Assembly (NCBI GenBank): GCA_022376925.1
Contig: JAIOJX010000005.1
Coordinates: 90,493,001-90,557,000, forward strand
Direction of reading: 5' to 3'
Source of the DNA: Tragulus kanchil
Taxonomy: Eukaryota > Chordata > Mammalia > Artiodactyla > Tragulidae
DNA: 64,000 nt
The notes under the pieces are model-generated. The model had not been told where the DNA came from. It searched no databases and worked only from the letters and a program-made list of their open reading frames with translations. The stretch's first letter is position 1; each line of letters begins with the position of its first letter. A program made the position numbers and the translations under genes. Positions 25,607-37,561 of the stretch are shown here, piece after piece.

Positions 25607-25705
25607 TCAATATATAAATATTAAATCAAGAATTAAAACATTATGCTGTAACACAAAACTAATGTAATGTTTTCTGTCAACCATATCTCACACACAAAAA
25701 AATTT

Positions 25706-27945
25706 TCTCCTGAAGACATCAAGCAAATAGACGCAGTGGAATAAGCTCAGACTTCTCAGTGTTCCAGACTTGTGTTCACACTCTGTCTCTCTGTGATCTT
25801 GGGCAAATTATCTTTCCATACGTAGAAGGGACGAACCTCTCCTGGCAAGGGTGTTTGAGCATTTAAGATCACATCTGTGTACATCTTTGTCCAATGATGA
25901 TAGTTATTATTTTAATCACATCAAAGTATTGACCAGGAATTAAGTTACCAGAGCAATAATCCAGTTCAACACTGTGCAGACACAGTAAGTGAATCACTTT
26001 AAAGATTCTTTGCGCTGTGGCAGAAATGAAGCATGATTGGGTATGAACAAAAGGAAGTGGTATGTGAGGGGCAAGAAGTAACCAGATTGTGAGTCAAAAA
26101 CACCCTTTATCCTTAAATATGCCTCATTTATAACTGCTCTGAAAATTATTTGTACTAAACACACATACTTCACATCGTTTATGGAGAAAATGAATTGTTA
26201 AAAAAAAAAAAAAAGAAAGAAAGGGAGACATCTTTCCATTCTTGACAGATGGAATTGAAAACAAGGGAAGAAAAGACAGAAATCTGATTTTGTCCTAGAA
26301 AATGCAAAATGAGTAAGATATCTTAATATTAAGCATATTTCCTTTATTTCCAAACTGAGTTTTACAGGCTGGTATTAAATCAGAAGTATGCTTATTGCCT
26401 GTACTATAGGGGAAAAAATGATTTTAAGTACATTTGCATCCCTTTGTCTAAAATCCTAAGCATCCTGTTGTCATGGAAATACATTCCCTGACGAACAAAC
26501 ATTAGGTGCGTTTGTATTCTATGTAAAGAGATTTGCAGTATTTTTCACACTTGCCAATCCCATACAGAAGAAAGCTGATTATTCATGATTCAGATATAAC
26601 ACAACCATCTGGCATGATTAATTCACCAGCCTGAACTGAAATGGAGCTGAAAGTAGGTATTGTTAGCTACAGAATGACAAGAAGAAAAAAAGATTTTTTA
26701 AAAAGAATAAAATAGTGAGGAGGAGTTAGGCAAGAAGTGTTACAAGGTAAGACTGCATATTTCTTTGTACTTTTATATGCTGATTAGGAAAGGTTACCAT
26801 ATTGCTGAAAACAAAGAAATTATCTCCTGAAGACATCAAGCAAATAGACGCAGTGGAATAAGCTCAGACTTCTCAGTGTTCCAGACTTGTGTTCACACTC
26901 TGTCTCTCTGTGATCTTGGGCAAATTATCTTTCCATACGTGAAGGGACGAACCTCTCCTGGCAAGGGTGTTTGAGCATTTAAGATCACATCTGTGTACAT
27001 CTTTGTCCAATGATGATAGTTATTATTTTAATCACATCAAAGTATTGACCAGGAATTAAGTTACCAGAGCAATAATCCAGTTCAACACTGTGCAGACACA
27101 GTAAGTGAATCACTTTAAAGATTCTTTGCGCTGTGGCAGAAATGAAGCATGATTGGGTATGAACAAAAGGAAGTGGTATGTGAGGGGCAAGAAGTAACCA
27201 GATTGTGAGTCAAAAACACCCTTTATCCTTAAATATGCCTCATTTATAACTGCTCTGAAAATTATTTGTACTAAACACACATACTTCACATCGTTTATGG
27301 AGAAAATGAATTGTTAAAAAAAAAAAAAGAAAGAAAGGGAGACATCTTTCCATTCTTGACAGATGGAATTGAAAACAAGGGAAGAAAAGACAGAAATCTG
27401 ATTTTGTCCTAGAAAATGCAAAATGAGTAAGATATCTTAATATTAAGCATATTTCCTTTATTTCCAAACTGAGTTTTACAGGCTGGTATTAAATCAGAAG
27501 TATGCTTATTGCCTGTACTATAGGGGAAAAAATGATTTTAAGTACATTTGCATCCCTTTGTCTAAAATCCTAAGCATCCTGTTGTCATGGAAATACATTC
27601 CCTGACGAACAAACATTAGGTGCGTTTGTATTCTATGTAAAGAGATTTGCAGTATTTTTCACACTTGCCAATCCCATACAGAAGAAAGCTGATTATTCAT
27701 GATTCAGATATAACACAACCATCTGGCATGATTAATTCACCAGCCTGAACTGAAATGGAGCTGAAAGTAGGTATTGTTAGCTACAGAATGACAAGAAGAA
27801 AAAAAGATTTTTTAAAAAGAATAAAATAGTGAGGAGGAGTTAGGCAAGAAGTGTTACAAGGTAAGACTGCATATTTCTTTGTACTTTTATATGCTGATTA
27901 GGAAAGGTTACCAGTCAAGGTTCTCGGCTGAAAACAAAGAAAATC
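25706..27945. repeat. Direct duplication D8 (~1.12 kb x2)
   Basis: Copy A is about 25706-26820 and copy B about 26823-27945. Both start 'tctcctgaagacatcaag'. A-run length differs (about 26197 versus 27315), and '(tacgta)gaagg' loses one base in B. The end of A is shortened: 'aggttaccatattgctg' where B has 'aggttaccagtcaaggttc' then 'tcggctg'. No recognised gene or repeat in the unit. Confidence 0.94.
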
Positions 27946-28289
27946 TATCTCGCTAACTTGAGTAAGAAGGAGTTAACTGAAAGAATGTCAAGCAGCTCAC
28001 AGAATTCCAGGAAAGACTGGAGTGTTGGAAAATAAACACAAATCAAGGGAAGCTGGGAGGCTAGAACACGAGATACTTGGTTAGGGAGACAAGACCCTGC
28101 AACTTGTCAGGGGCAGTCAAAGCCACCACTGTGGGGAGGGGCATGACTGCCCCTGCTTCTTTGTGACACTCACTCCATACACAAAGTCCTGGATGGGACA
28201 CATAGGCTGAGCTCAGATGGTACTGAGACAGAAGGTAGATTGTCCCTCCCCTCCACTCTCCCCCAAGGTGAGCAACTGAAGTTCATTCC

Positions 28290-29070
28290 CTGTGGATAGA
28301 AAGTCCAAAACATCCATAGCAGGACAAGTGAAAGAAACAGCTGGGTCCTGAACACAAGTAAGAGATAAGAGACCACATATTTCTCCAAGTCAAGGACTAG
28401 AAAACTCCTTTGAGGTCGAAACGGACTAATGCTAAGCTACCCATGGGCCACTTCACTGGAATCTATATTGGCTGAGAGATGAGTATCCATACACGGGAGG
28501 ATCCTGAGATGCACCAAATCAAGCAAGACTCACAACCAAGCAAATCAAAATGACTGGCCAGAGAAAACTTAGAAGAAATGTTCCATATAAGTGGTTCAAA
28601 CTACCACAAAGGCACAACTCTGAGTCCCCTCGTGTGTCTATCCATACATGAAAGTGAAAGTTGTTCATTCATGTCCAACTCTTTGAGACCCCATAAACTG
28701 TATGTAGCCTGCCAGACTCCTCTGTCCATGGAATTCTCCAGGTAAAAAAGACTAGCCATTCCCTCCTCCAGGGAATCTCTCCAACCCAAGAATCAAACCC
28801 AGGTCTCCCACATTGCAGGTGAATTCTTTATGGTCTGAGCCACCAGGGAAGCACCTATCTATACATACTGTACTCTTTTTCCTCCTAATAAACACTTTAC
28901 TTGTTTCACTATCTTCACTATCTTCTGTCTTTGTGGGAATTCTTTTCTGCAAATCCAAAGGGCCAAGGCCATGTCTCTGGCCACTGGTCTGGTAACTAGG
29001 ATTTGGCCCTCTCACTGCCATGACCCAACCTCAGTCTCCAGCTGGGAATTGAAACCAGAGATCCATCCTA
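28290..29070 (+). mobile_element. Old endogenous-retrovirus-like solo LTR (LTR-a)
   Basis: Matches the segment at 41010-41530 block by block: 'gagaccaca...', 'atgctaag...', 'cctgagat...aaccaaatc'-type, 'ttcaaactacca', 'gtactctttt...cctcctaataaac', 'attcttttctgcaaa', then a 'gctgggaattgaa' end. AATAAA at 28887-28892 fits an LTR polyadenylation signal, with 'atataagtggttcaaact' upstream as a degenerate promoter region. No gag, pol or env follows. It is split by a Bov-A SINE. Boundaries are approximate and the family is unnamed. Confidence 0.6.
28650..28853 (-). mobile_element. Bov-A-type SINE, antisense, within LTR-a
   Basis: 'gaaagtgaaagttgttcatt' through 'tgtccatggaattctccagg' to 'gagccaccagggaagc'. 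TSD 'tctatccatacat' (28637-28649) and 'cctatctatacat' (28854-28866), 11 of 13 identical, which dates it as younger than the LTR it splits. Confidence 0.92.
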
Positions 29071-29854
29071 GTGCCCTGGAGTCAAAAGGATATAAACTTC
29101 TCAATTTTCCCAACAGGTGTTTTCTACCTTCTACCAGATTCAACAAACAGAAGGAGGCTGGGAGATGGGGCAGTGCCCCTAAAATATACAGGTTTCCCAT
29201 AGAAACTATTCTTTTTGCATTTAAGGTTCATACACTCCTTCCTCAGAGAACACTTAGAGAGGCTAACAACAAAAGGCACAGAGTCAACAGATATGTTTGG
29301 ATGCAGGAAAAGAAAGATCAGAAAGACCTTAGGAGATTGGGACAGTGAGGTGCTGGAAGGAATAAAATGGTTCCTATTATTTCTGTTACTCTTTTTGCTC
29401 ACATCCTATGTTTTTCTCTCTCCTTCTTCCTATGCAATTTCATTCATTCTTGGTAGTGTGAAGAGAGGTATAAAAAGTCTCTCCTAATCCATAGGATTTC
29501 TGTAATTTGTTTTTCAACTATCCTGAATTTGTTTTGTTGAGATTTAGATGTAAGGACTACCAATGTACAATGCTGAAACCTTGACATGTTACTGGCTAAG
29601 GTTAAAAAAAAAAAAAACTCCAAAATCTCTCCAAGAAATGATGAGTGATTTAGTTCAAGTTCTGTGATAAGATGAGCCTTAGCATGAGTCGTCAAAGGAA
29701 AAAAAAATTCACATTCTAGTCCAAGGTTTTGCCTTTTAGAGGTGAGGTGGCCACAGGAAACCCACCTAACTTGCAGCTTGTCCTCGGAGTGGCTGTGATG
29801 ACAGGGTCTACACACACAAAAACTGAGGTGCTTCTGGACAACCCTCTGGATTCG
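29071..29854. other. Unannotated unique sequence
   Basis: Several overlapping open frames on both strands (29124-29863), none with a recognisable domain. A short A-run lies at about 29608-29621. Confidence 0.4.
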
Positions 29855-30570
29855 CTCATCCATTCCCCCATCTATTTATCCACTGAGAACTTAGTACGTG
29901 ATAAGCATAGTGAATAAGACATAAATGTTACTACCCTGAAGCTTATATACTAAATGTTTATTTAAGGTTTGGACAGAAACTCAAACACATTCAGTGGCCA
30001 GGAAGACAACGGAGACTGTGAAGCAGTCATGTGTGTACCATGTTGTGTGACAGAGACTGACTCAGTGCAGACCCTGCCCAAAGGCAAACTGTTTTTTTGA
30101 AAGCATGGATGTAAATAAAGTGCATAAACTGAATAAAATATGTACAAATTAATACAAAATTGAAAGTGATTTGTTCTGCCAAGAGTAGGGTGGTAAGGGT
30201 GTTACAAGAAGTTTCCAAGAGAACACGATGCCTGAAGAAGGTTGTGAAAGATCAATAGGAGAATCCCATGCAGATATGTAAGGAGAAGAGAATCTCAGCC
30301 CAAGTTGATATCATGTGCAAAAGCATGCAGAATTGAGATAATCAGAGCATGGCATCCACAAAATGTCTGTCATGATACAAATTCAGAGGGAATCAAGGAA
30401 GAAAGGAGACAAGAGCCAGATGCTAAGGAAAATGAATGGAGGGCCTCTTGTGACCGTATAGTGGGAAGCAAAAGAGGGCATTCAAACAGGGACCTAGGAG
30501 GATTTAGAAGCAGTCAGGTGAAGAGATTCGAGAAGCATAAAACTGCAAGCAAAGAGAGACAGCAGAAAAG
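29855..30570 (+). mobile_element. L2-like LINE remnant
   Basis: 'catctatttatccactgag' followed by 'acttagtacgtgataagc', then 'gaataagacataaatg' and later 'tcatgtgcaaaagcatgcag' follow the order of the L2 3' region. Strongly diverged and without coding capacity. It is interrupted at 30576 by a CHR-2 SINE. Assignment by eye. Confidence 0.45.
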
Positions 30571-30575
30571 ATGAC

Positions 30576-30895
30576 AGGACTTCCCTGGTAGCTCTGTGGA
30601 TAAGAATCCGCCTGCCAATGCAGGCGACACAGGTTTGATCCCTGGTCCGGGACAGTTTCACATGCTGTGGAGCAACTAGGCCCCTGCCTTTCAACAACGA
30701 AGCCTGAGCTCTGGAGCCAGGAGTCACAACTACTGAAACGAGCATACAAGAGCCTGTGTTCTGCAACAAGAGAAGCCACCGCAATGAGAAGCCCACGTAC
30801 CACAACTAGAGAGTAACCCCTGCTTTGCACAACTACAGAAAGCCTGTGCTGCACAAGATAACGAGGACCCAGGGCAGCCAAAAGTAAAACAAAAA
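30576..30895 (+). mobile_element. CHR-2-type SINE (long form), copy in D9-A
   Basis: 'aggacttccctggtagctct', 'gccaatgcaggcgacacagg', 'gtttgatccctggtccggga', then 'caacaagagaagccaccgca' and 'ccacaactagagagtaaccc', with a 'cagccaaaagtaaaac' tail. Confidence 0.88.
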
Positions 30896-31164
30896 AGAAG
30901 AAAGGACGGCAGCATCACAAATTCAAGATAAGGAGGCCCTAACTGAAGGAACAGGGGAGACAGAGATGCTGGATCAAAGGGCTGACCAAGAATTAGAGCT
31001 GAGAAATGTTAGCAGTTACCTGGTATGCTGCCACGGAAAGATCTCTGAGGATCAAGGAGAAAGAGAACAAGGAGGCCGTAGTGTCCTAAAAGTCAGCAGA
31101 GAAGACAATTTTAAATGGAAATGGATGTCAACAGAATAAAATGTGATATTAAAAAAAAATGTCG

Positions 31165-31490
31165 GGCTTCCCTGGTGGTCCAGTGGGTAAGGACACCGCC
31201 TTGCAGTGCGAGGGGCACTGGTTCGATCCCTGGCCTGGGAAGATCCCACGTGCCGTGGAGCAGCTGGACCCATATGTCCAATTACCGAGTCGGAGCTCTG
31301 GAGCGCACACGCCCAGAGCCAGTGCTCTGCGACAACAGAAGCCACTGCGATGGGAGGCCCACACAGGCCAAAGAACAAAGATGAATGAAAACAGATAAAT
31401 GAAAGACCAATAGAAATGGCCCGCCTGCCCCCATCCCTTCCCAACCACCCCTACCCCCCCAAAATTAAAAATAAGTAAAAAAATAAATTA
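31165..31490 (+). mobile_element. CHR-like SINE with C-rich 3' extension, copy in D9-A
   Basis: A-box-like 'tggtccagtgg' at 31176-31186 and B-box-like 'gttcgatcc' at 31221-31229, about 35 bp apart as expected for a tRNA-type promoter. The body is followed by a C-rich stretch (31420-31460, 'cccgcctgcccccatccc') and then an A-rich tail. Confidence 0.9.
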
Positions 31491-31686
31491 AAAAACTTGT
31501 CCTTAAAAAAAAGGTCAAGTATAAGGAGCCATGCTAAGGAAAATGAATGGAGGGCCTCTTGTGACCGTATAGTGGGAAGCAAAAGAGGGCATTCAAACAG
31601 GGACCTAGGAGGATTTAGAAGCAGTCAGGTGAAGAGATTCGAGAAGCATAAAACTGCAAGCAAAGAGAGACAGCAGAAAAGATGAC

Positions 31687-32006
31687 AGGACTTCCCTGGT
31701 AGCTCTGTGGATAAGAATCCGCCTGCCAATGCAGGCGACACAGGTTTGATCCCTGGTCCGGGACAGTTTCACATGCTGTGGAGCAACTAGGCCCCTGCCT
31801 TTCAACAACGAAGCCTGAGCTCTGGAGCCAGGAGTCACAACTACTGAAACGAGCATACAAGAGCCTGTGTTCTGCAACAAGAGAAGCCACCGCAATGAGA
31901 AGCCCACGTACCACAACTAGAGAGTAACCCCTGCTTTGCACAACTACAGAAAGCCTGTGCTGCACAAGATAACGAGGACCCAGGGCAGCCAAAAGTAAAA
32001 CAAAAA
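31687..32006 (+). mobile_element. CHR-2-type SINE, copy in D9-B
   Basis: Duplicate of 30576-30895 at a constant offset of 1111 bp. Not an independent insertion. Confidence 0.88.
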
Positions 32007-32275
32007 AGAAGAAAGGACGGCAGCATCACAAATTCAAGATAAGGAGGCCCTAACTGAAGGAACAGGGGAGACAGAGATGCTGGATCAAAGGGCTGACCAA
32101 GAATTAGAGCTGAGAAATGTTAGCAGTTACCTGGTATGCTGCCACGGAAAGATCTCTGAGGATCAAGGAGAAAGAGAACAAGGAGGCCGTAGTGTCCTAA
32201 AAGTCAGCAGAGAAGACAATTTTAAATGGAAATGGATGTCAACAGAATAAAATGTGATATTAAAAAAAAATGTCG

Positions 32276-32601
32276 GGCTTCCCTGGTGGTCCAGTGGGTA
32301 AGGACACCGCCTTGCAGTGCGAGGGGCACTGGTTCGATCCCTGGCCTGGGAAGATCCCACGTGCCGTGGAGCAGCTGGACCCATATGTCCAATTACCGAG
32401 TCGGAGCTCTGGAGCGCACACGCCCAGAGCCAGTGCTCTGCGACAACAGAAGCCACTGCGATGGGAGGCCCACACAGGCCAAAGAACAAAGATGAATGAA
32501 AACAGATAAATGAAAGACCAATAGAAATGGCCCGCCTGCCCCCATCCCTTCCCAACCACCCCTACCCCCCCAAAATTAAAAATAAGTAAATAAATAAATT
32601 A
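32276..32601 (+). mobile_element. CHR-like SINE with C-rich extension, copy in D9-B
   Basis: Duplicate of 31165-31490, including the C-rich stretch at 32531-32571. Not an independent insertion. Confidence 0.9.
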
Positions 32602-32682
32602 AAAACCTTGTCCTTAAAAAAAAAAAGGTCAAGTATAAGTCAGGGCAGAAACATATTTGTTAAGGCTTGATATTGTAAGACT

Positions 32683-35600
32683 TTTTGTTTTTTTTTTTTT
32701 TAAACCTTTATTTTGCTTTTAACTTTTACAGAGTTTTGTTGTTTACAGATATGGATGTTCCCAGATTAGTCATATGTATATCCCCCCATCCCACCCCTCC
32801 CGACCATCACACAGCACCCCTGAAGGATCCCCTTTTCTCACAGAACAATGACTAGAGCTATTTTCTTCACTTATGATAGTACAGGCCTTCATGCTACTTC
32901 CTTTACGCCTCTCACCCACTGTTCCTTCCCCACAATATCCATATGTCCACTGTCCATGTCTGACTTTCTGTTGCTTCACTGCGTGTGCCATCATCACCAT
33001 CCTGCCAGATTCCATATATATGTGGTAATATACTGTATTTGTCCTTCTCTTTCTGACTGACTTCACTTTTGATGATATGTTCTAGATCCAGCCACCTCAT
33101 TAGGGTTGATTCTTCTGCATGTCTCTTTACAGCTGTGTAGTATTCCATTGCATATATGTACCAGGGCTTTTGGATCCATTCGTTCGTCGATGGGCATCTA
33201 GGTTCCTTCCATGTTCTAGCTATTGTATAGAGAGCTGCAGTGAACATTGGGGTACAGGTGCTTCTTTCAGTTTTGATTTCATCAGGGTATAAGCCTAAGA
33301 GTGGGATTGCTGGGTCGTATGGTGCTTCTAGTTTTAGTTTTTTAAGGAATCTCCAGACTGTCTTCCATAGAGGCTGTATCAATTGACATTCCCACCAGCA
33401 ATGCAGGAGGGTTCCCTTTTCTCCGCACCCTCTCCAGCATTTATTGTCTGTCGATTTGTGGATGACGGCCATTCTGATGGGTTTGAGGTTGATATCTCAT
33501 TGTAGTTTTGATTTGCATTTCTCTAATTATTAGTGAAGTTGAGCATCGTTTCATGTGCTTTTGGGCCATCTGTATGTCATCATTGGAGAGGTGTCTGTTT
33601 AGGTCCTTTTCCCATTTTTTCATTGGGTTGTTCGTTTTTCCAGTGCTGAGTTGTCTGTGTTGCTTGTAGATTTTGGAGATGAATTCTTTGTCTGTTGTTT
33701 CATTTGCTATGATTTTCTCCCACTCTGTAGGCTGTCTGTTCAGCTTTTTTGTGATTTCTTTTGCTGTACAAAAGCTTCTAAGTTTCATTAGGTCCCACAT
33801 GTTCATTTTTCTTTTGAGTTCCAGTATTCTAGTAGGTGGGTCAGAGAAGATCTTGCTTTGATTGATGTCCTTGAGTGTGTTGCCTACATTCTCCTCTAGG
33901 AGTTTGATGGTTTCTGGCCTTACATTTAAGTCTTTAATCCATTTTGAGTTGATCTTAGTGTATGGTGTCAGAGAATGTTCCAGCTTCATTTTTTTGGATG
34001 TAGCTGTCCAATTTTCCCAGCACCATTTGTTGAAGAGGCTGTCTTTGTCCCATTTTATATGTTCACCTCCTTTGTCAAAAATAAGGTACCCATAGGTGCG
34101 TGGCTTTATCTCTGGGTTCTCGATCTTGTTCCATCGGTCGATATTTCTGTTTTTGTGCCAGTACCATACTGTCTTGAGGACTGTTGCTTTGTAGTAGAGT
34201 CTGAAGTTGGGGAGGCTGATCCCTCCAGCTCCATTCTTCTTCCTCAGGATTGCTTTGTCTATTCGAGGTCTTTTGTGTTTCCATATGAACTGTGTTATTC
34301 TTTGGTCTAGTTCTGTGAAGAATGTTATTGGAAGTTTGATAGGGATCGCATTGAATCTATAGATGACAGTATGGTAGTATGTTTGGTAGTTTGGTAGTAT
34401 GGTCATTTTCACAATATTGATTCTTCTGACCCAGGAACATGGAATATTTCTCCATCTGTTTAACTCTTCTTTAATGTCTCTCATGAGTGTCTTGTAATTT
34501 TCTGTGTACAGTTCTTTTGTTTCTTTGGGTAGGTTTATTCCTAGATATTTGATTCTTTTGGTTGCAGTGGTGAAAGGGATTGCCTCTTTGATTTCATTTT
34601 CTGATTTTTCCTTGTTTGTGTATAGGAATGCCAGTGATTTCTGTATATTGATTTTGTATCCTGTGACTTTGCTGAATTCACTGATTAACTCTAGTAGTTT
34701 TGTAATAGTGTCTTTGGGATTATCTATGTATAATATCATGTCATCTGCAAATAGAGAGAGTTTGACTTCTTCTTTTCCAATCTGGATTCCTTTGATTTCT
34801 TTCTCTTCTCTTATTGCCATTGCTAGGACTTCCAGGACTATATTGAATAAGAGTGGTGAAAGTGGACATCCTTGTCTTGTTCCTGATCTTAGAGGGAATG
34901 CTTTCAGTTTTTCACCATTGAGGATAATATTTGCTGTGGGCTTCTCATAGATGGCTTTCACTATGTTAAGATAAGTTCCTTCTATGCCCATTTTTTGAAG
35001 AGTTTTTATCATAAATGGATGCTATACTTTGTCAAAGGCTTTTTCTGCATTTATTGAGATGATCATGTGATTTTTGTCTCTCAATTTGTTGATATGGTGT
35101 ATCACATTGATTGATTTGCGGATATTGAAGAATCCTTGCATGCCTGGAATGAACCCAACTTGATCGTGATGAATGAGCTTTTTGATGTGAAGTTGAATTC
35201 TGTTTGCTAGGATTTTGTTGAGTATTTTGGCATCTAGATTCATCAGTGAAATTGGCCTATAACTTTCTTTTTTTGTGATGTCTTTGCCTGGCTTTGGTAT
35301 CAGGGTGATGGTGGCCTCATAGAATGTGTTTGGAAGTGTTCCTTCCTGTGCAATTCGAGGTCTTTTGTGTTTCCATATGAACTGTGTTATTCTTTGGTCT
35401 AGTTCTGTGAAGAATGTTATTGGAAGTTTGATAGGGATCGCATTGAATCTATAGATGACAGTATGGTAGTATGTTTGGTAGTTTGGTAGTATGGTCATTT
35501 TCACAATATTGATTCTTCTGACCCAGGAACATGGAATATTTCTCCATCTGTTTAACTCTTCTTTAATGTCTCTCATGAGTGTCTTGTAATTTTCTGTGTA

Positions 35601-36680
35601 CAGTTCTTTTGTTTCTTTGGGTAGGTTTATTCCTAGATATTTGATTCTTTTGGTTGCAGTGGTGAAAGGGATTGCCTCTTTGATTTCATTTTCTGATTTT
35701 TCCTTGTTTGTGTATAGGAATGCCAGTGATTTCTGTATATTGATTTTGTATCCTGTGACTTTGCTGAATTCACTGATTAACTCTAGTAGTTTTGTAATAG
35801 TGTCTTTGGGATTATCTATGTATAATATCATGTCATCTGCAAATAGAGAGAGTTTGACTTCTTCTTTTCCAATCTGGATTCCTTTGATTTCTTTCTCTTC
35901 TCTTATTGCTATTGCTAGGACTTCCAGGACTATATTGAATAAGAGTGGTGAAAGTGGACATCCTTGTCTTGTTCCTGATCTTAGAGGGAATGCTTTCAGT
36001 TTTTCACCATTGAGGATAATATTTGCTGTGGGCTTCTCATAGATGGCTTTCACTATGTTAAGATAAGTTCCTTCTATGCCCATTTTTTGAAGAGTTTTTA
36101 TCATAAATGGATGCTATACTTTGTCAAAGGCTTTTTCTGCATTTATTGAGATGATCATGTGATTTTTGTCTCTCAATTTGTTGATATGGTGTATCACATT
36201 GATTGATTTGCGGATATTGAAGAATCCTTGCATGCCTGGAATGAACCCAACTTGATCGTGATGAATGAGCTTTTTGATGTGAAGTTGAATTCTGTTTGCT
36301 AGGATTTTGTTGAGTATTTTGGCATCTAGATTCATCAGTGAAATTGGCCTATAACTTTCTTTTTTTGTGATGTCTTTGCCTGGCTTTGGTATCAGGGTGA
36401 TGGTGGCCTCGTAGAATGTGTTTGGAAGTGTTCCTTCCTGTGCAATTGTTTGGAAGAGTTTTAGAAGGACAGGCATTAGCTCTTCTTTAAATGTTTGGTA
36501 GAATTCACTTGTGAAACCATCTGGCCCTGGGCTTTTATTTTTGGGTAGATTTTTGATCACAGCGTCGATTTCTGAGCTTGTGATTGGCTTGTTCAAAGTG
36601 ATTGGCTTGTTCAAAGTTTCTGTTTTCTTTTTAAATCTTGGTAAATCTTTTAAACCTTTAAATTTTGGTAAATGCAGTAT
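32683..36680 (-). mobile_element. Young 5'-truncated L1 with internally duplicated ORF2
   Basis: On the minus strand the element runs from the palm/fingers part of ORF2 reverse transcriptase to a poly(A), seen as the T-run at about 32685-32702. The 3' end motif 'acagagttttgttgtttac' (antisense) is shared with L1 ends at 44900 and 63540. The endonuclease domain, ORF1 and 5'UTR are absent. About 1.09 kb of ORF2 occurs twice (34261-35352 and 35353-36444). No clear TSD was found. Confidence 0.95.
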
Positions 36681-36686
36681 AAGCAT
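32912..36686 (-). pseudogene. L1 ORF2 pseudogene (reverse transcriptase, C-terminal Cys domain)
   Basis: ORF2p makes L1 cDNA by target-primed reverse transcription. Reading 5' to 3' on the minus strand: 36686-36114 holds the start of the RT domain ('[20 protein letters not shown]'), 36104-35022 holds fingers-palm with catalytic 'FADD' followed by a return to upstream RT sequence, 35012-33441 holds RT with 'FADD' again plus thumb and C-terminal region, and 33472-32912 holds the Cys motif '[18 protein letters not shown]', which fits CX3CX7HX4C. Breaks: in-frame TAG at 35022-35024 and its duplicate at 36114-36116 (where L1 usually has Gln after FDKV), and a frameshift at about 33470-33480. Endonuclease is missing. 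An 18-bp micro-duplication at 36581-36616 repeats LNKPIT. Non-functional. Confidence 0.93.
34261..36447. repeat. Direct duplication D10 (1092 bp x2) inside L1 ORF2
   Basis: Copy A is 34261-35352 and copy B 35353-36444, both starting 'attcgaggtcttttgtg', with 'att' microhomology at the end. The 1092-bp offset is a multiple of three, so the junction stays in frame and fuses RT residues '...KHKRPRI' to '[10 protein letters not shown]...'. Differences are two substitutions (for example 34817 C versus 35909 T in 'attgc(c/t)attgc', and 'ctcatag' versus 'ctcgtag'). Confidence 0.96.
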
Positions 36687-37561
36687 TTAATAAATGTTAG
36701 GGGTTACTCCAAAGTGGAGATATATCTCAGGAAAAGCAAGGCTACTGTGAAGAGCCCACAGCCCATTCTGTATGGTAGACGCAGGAAGGGAGAGGTGAAA
36801 GGCCCATCTGACAGCTCCTGTTTTCCCGCCCAAACACTCTGCCTTCTCCTTCCAGTGACAGCATCTTGATTTTTCTCTGAGAACTAATCTCCCCCCTCTC
36901 AGAACATATTTGTCTGAGGACAGACATTCCCTAACCTCTACGAACATGTGATCCTAGCCTAGTCAATCTCAGAGGATTCCATTCCCTTGGCTAAAACACT
37001 GGCACAGAGATTAACCCATGACACTAACCAGACCATGGAGTCCACCTAACGCTAATCAGACCATGGAGATCTAATGCTTTGGGGTGTGTGTGTGTGTGTG
37101 TGTGTGTGTAGTCTTATTTTTACATTTTCAGTTTGGTTTGGTGTGAGTCTGTTTATTTGATTGTTTAGAGCTTTCCGGCTCCTTGCTCCTTTCTTCTGGA
37201 ACTACTAAGCCTGTGGGATATATGCTTAGAGAAGCTGGAGACCAGCAGATGTAGATTACCTGCCTGGGAACAAGGACAACACAGAGGAAAGCAGAGCTGG
37301 GAGCGGGGGCCGGTGCAAGGGAGGAGAGAGAAAGAGACTAGACTCTAACATCATCATTTGACCACTGGAGGCCAGTTATATTGATATGCTTTTCAGTAAA
37401 ATGAGCCAATAGATTCTCTTTATTTTTATTTAATCCATTTAAGGTGATTTTCTGTGTCTTCTAACCTAAACACCCACTTCTGGAACAGCAGATGGAGAGA
37501 CGCTGGAAGCAAACCAGTTCCAGGGCAGCCTTGCCTGGGGCCAGCTCTGATCAGAGATGCC
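36681..37561. other. Unique sequence with a (GT)n microsatellite
   Basis: No gene or dispersed repeat recognised apart from the microsatellite at 37084-37109. An open frame at 37454-37717 has no recognisable domain and runs into D11. Confidence 0.4.
37084..37109. repeat. (GT)n microsatellite
   Basis: About thirteen uninterrupted GT units. Likely polymorphic. Confidence 0.97.

Larger units (their letters stand above)
23790..25700 (+). mobile_element. L1 (L1MA-like) 3' end, split by three SINEs
   Basis: 23790-24740 reads as the C-terminal part of ORF2 and the start of the 3'UTR: 'gggaaatgcaaatcaaaatc', 'gagctgttggtgggaatg', 'atgcaccatgttc'-type sequence, 'atggatggatcttgatggc'. The 3'UTR resumes between SINEs at 24977-25011 ('cacaagaaaaaattatgt'), 25245-25302 ('ctagacttattgtgacgacc') and 25607-25700 ('acacaaaactaatgtaatg'). 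ORF2 is broken by stops; only short fragments stay open (24143-24349). An old, immobile copy. Confidence 0.85.
30413..32639. repeat. Direct duplication D9 (~1.11 kb x2)
   Basis: Copy A is 30413-31525 and copy B about 31525-32639. Both begin 'gagcca(ga)tgctaagg' and end 'ggtcaagtataag'. B lacks two bases at its very start; A-runs differ near 31480/32591 and 31505/32618. Each copy contains one CHR-2 SINE and one CHR-like SINE, so those elements are doubled without new TSDs. Confidence 0.95.

Noticed and set aside
33441..35012. 523-codon frame as a possible functional reverse transcriptase gene
   Set aside because: It is the middle of an L1 ORF2 that lacks the endonuclease domain and is closed by an upstream TAG and a downstream frameshift.
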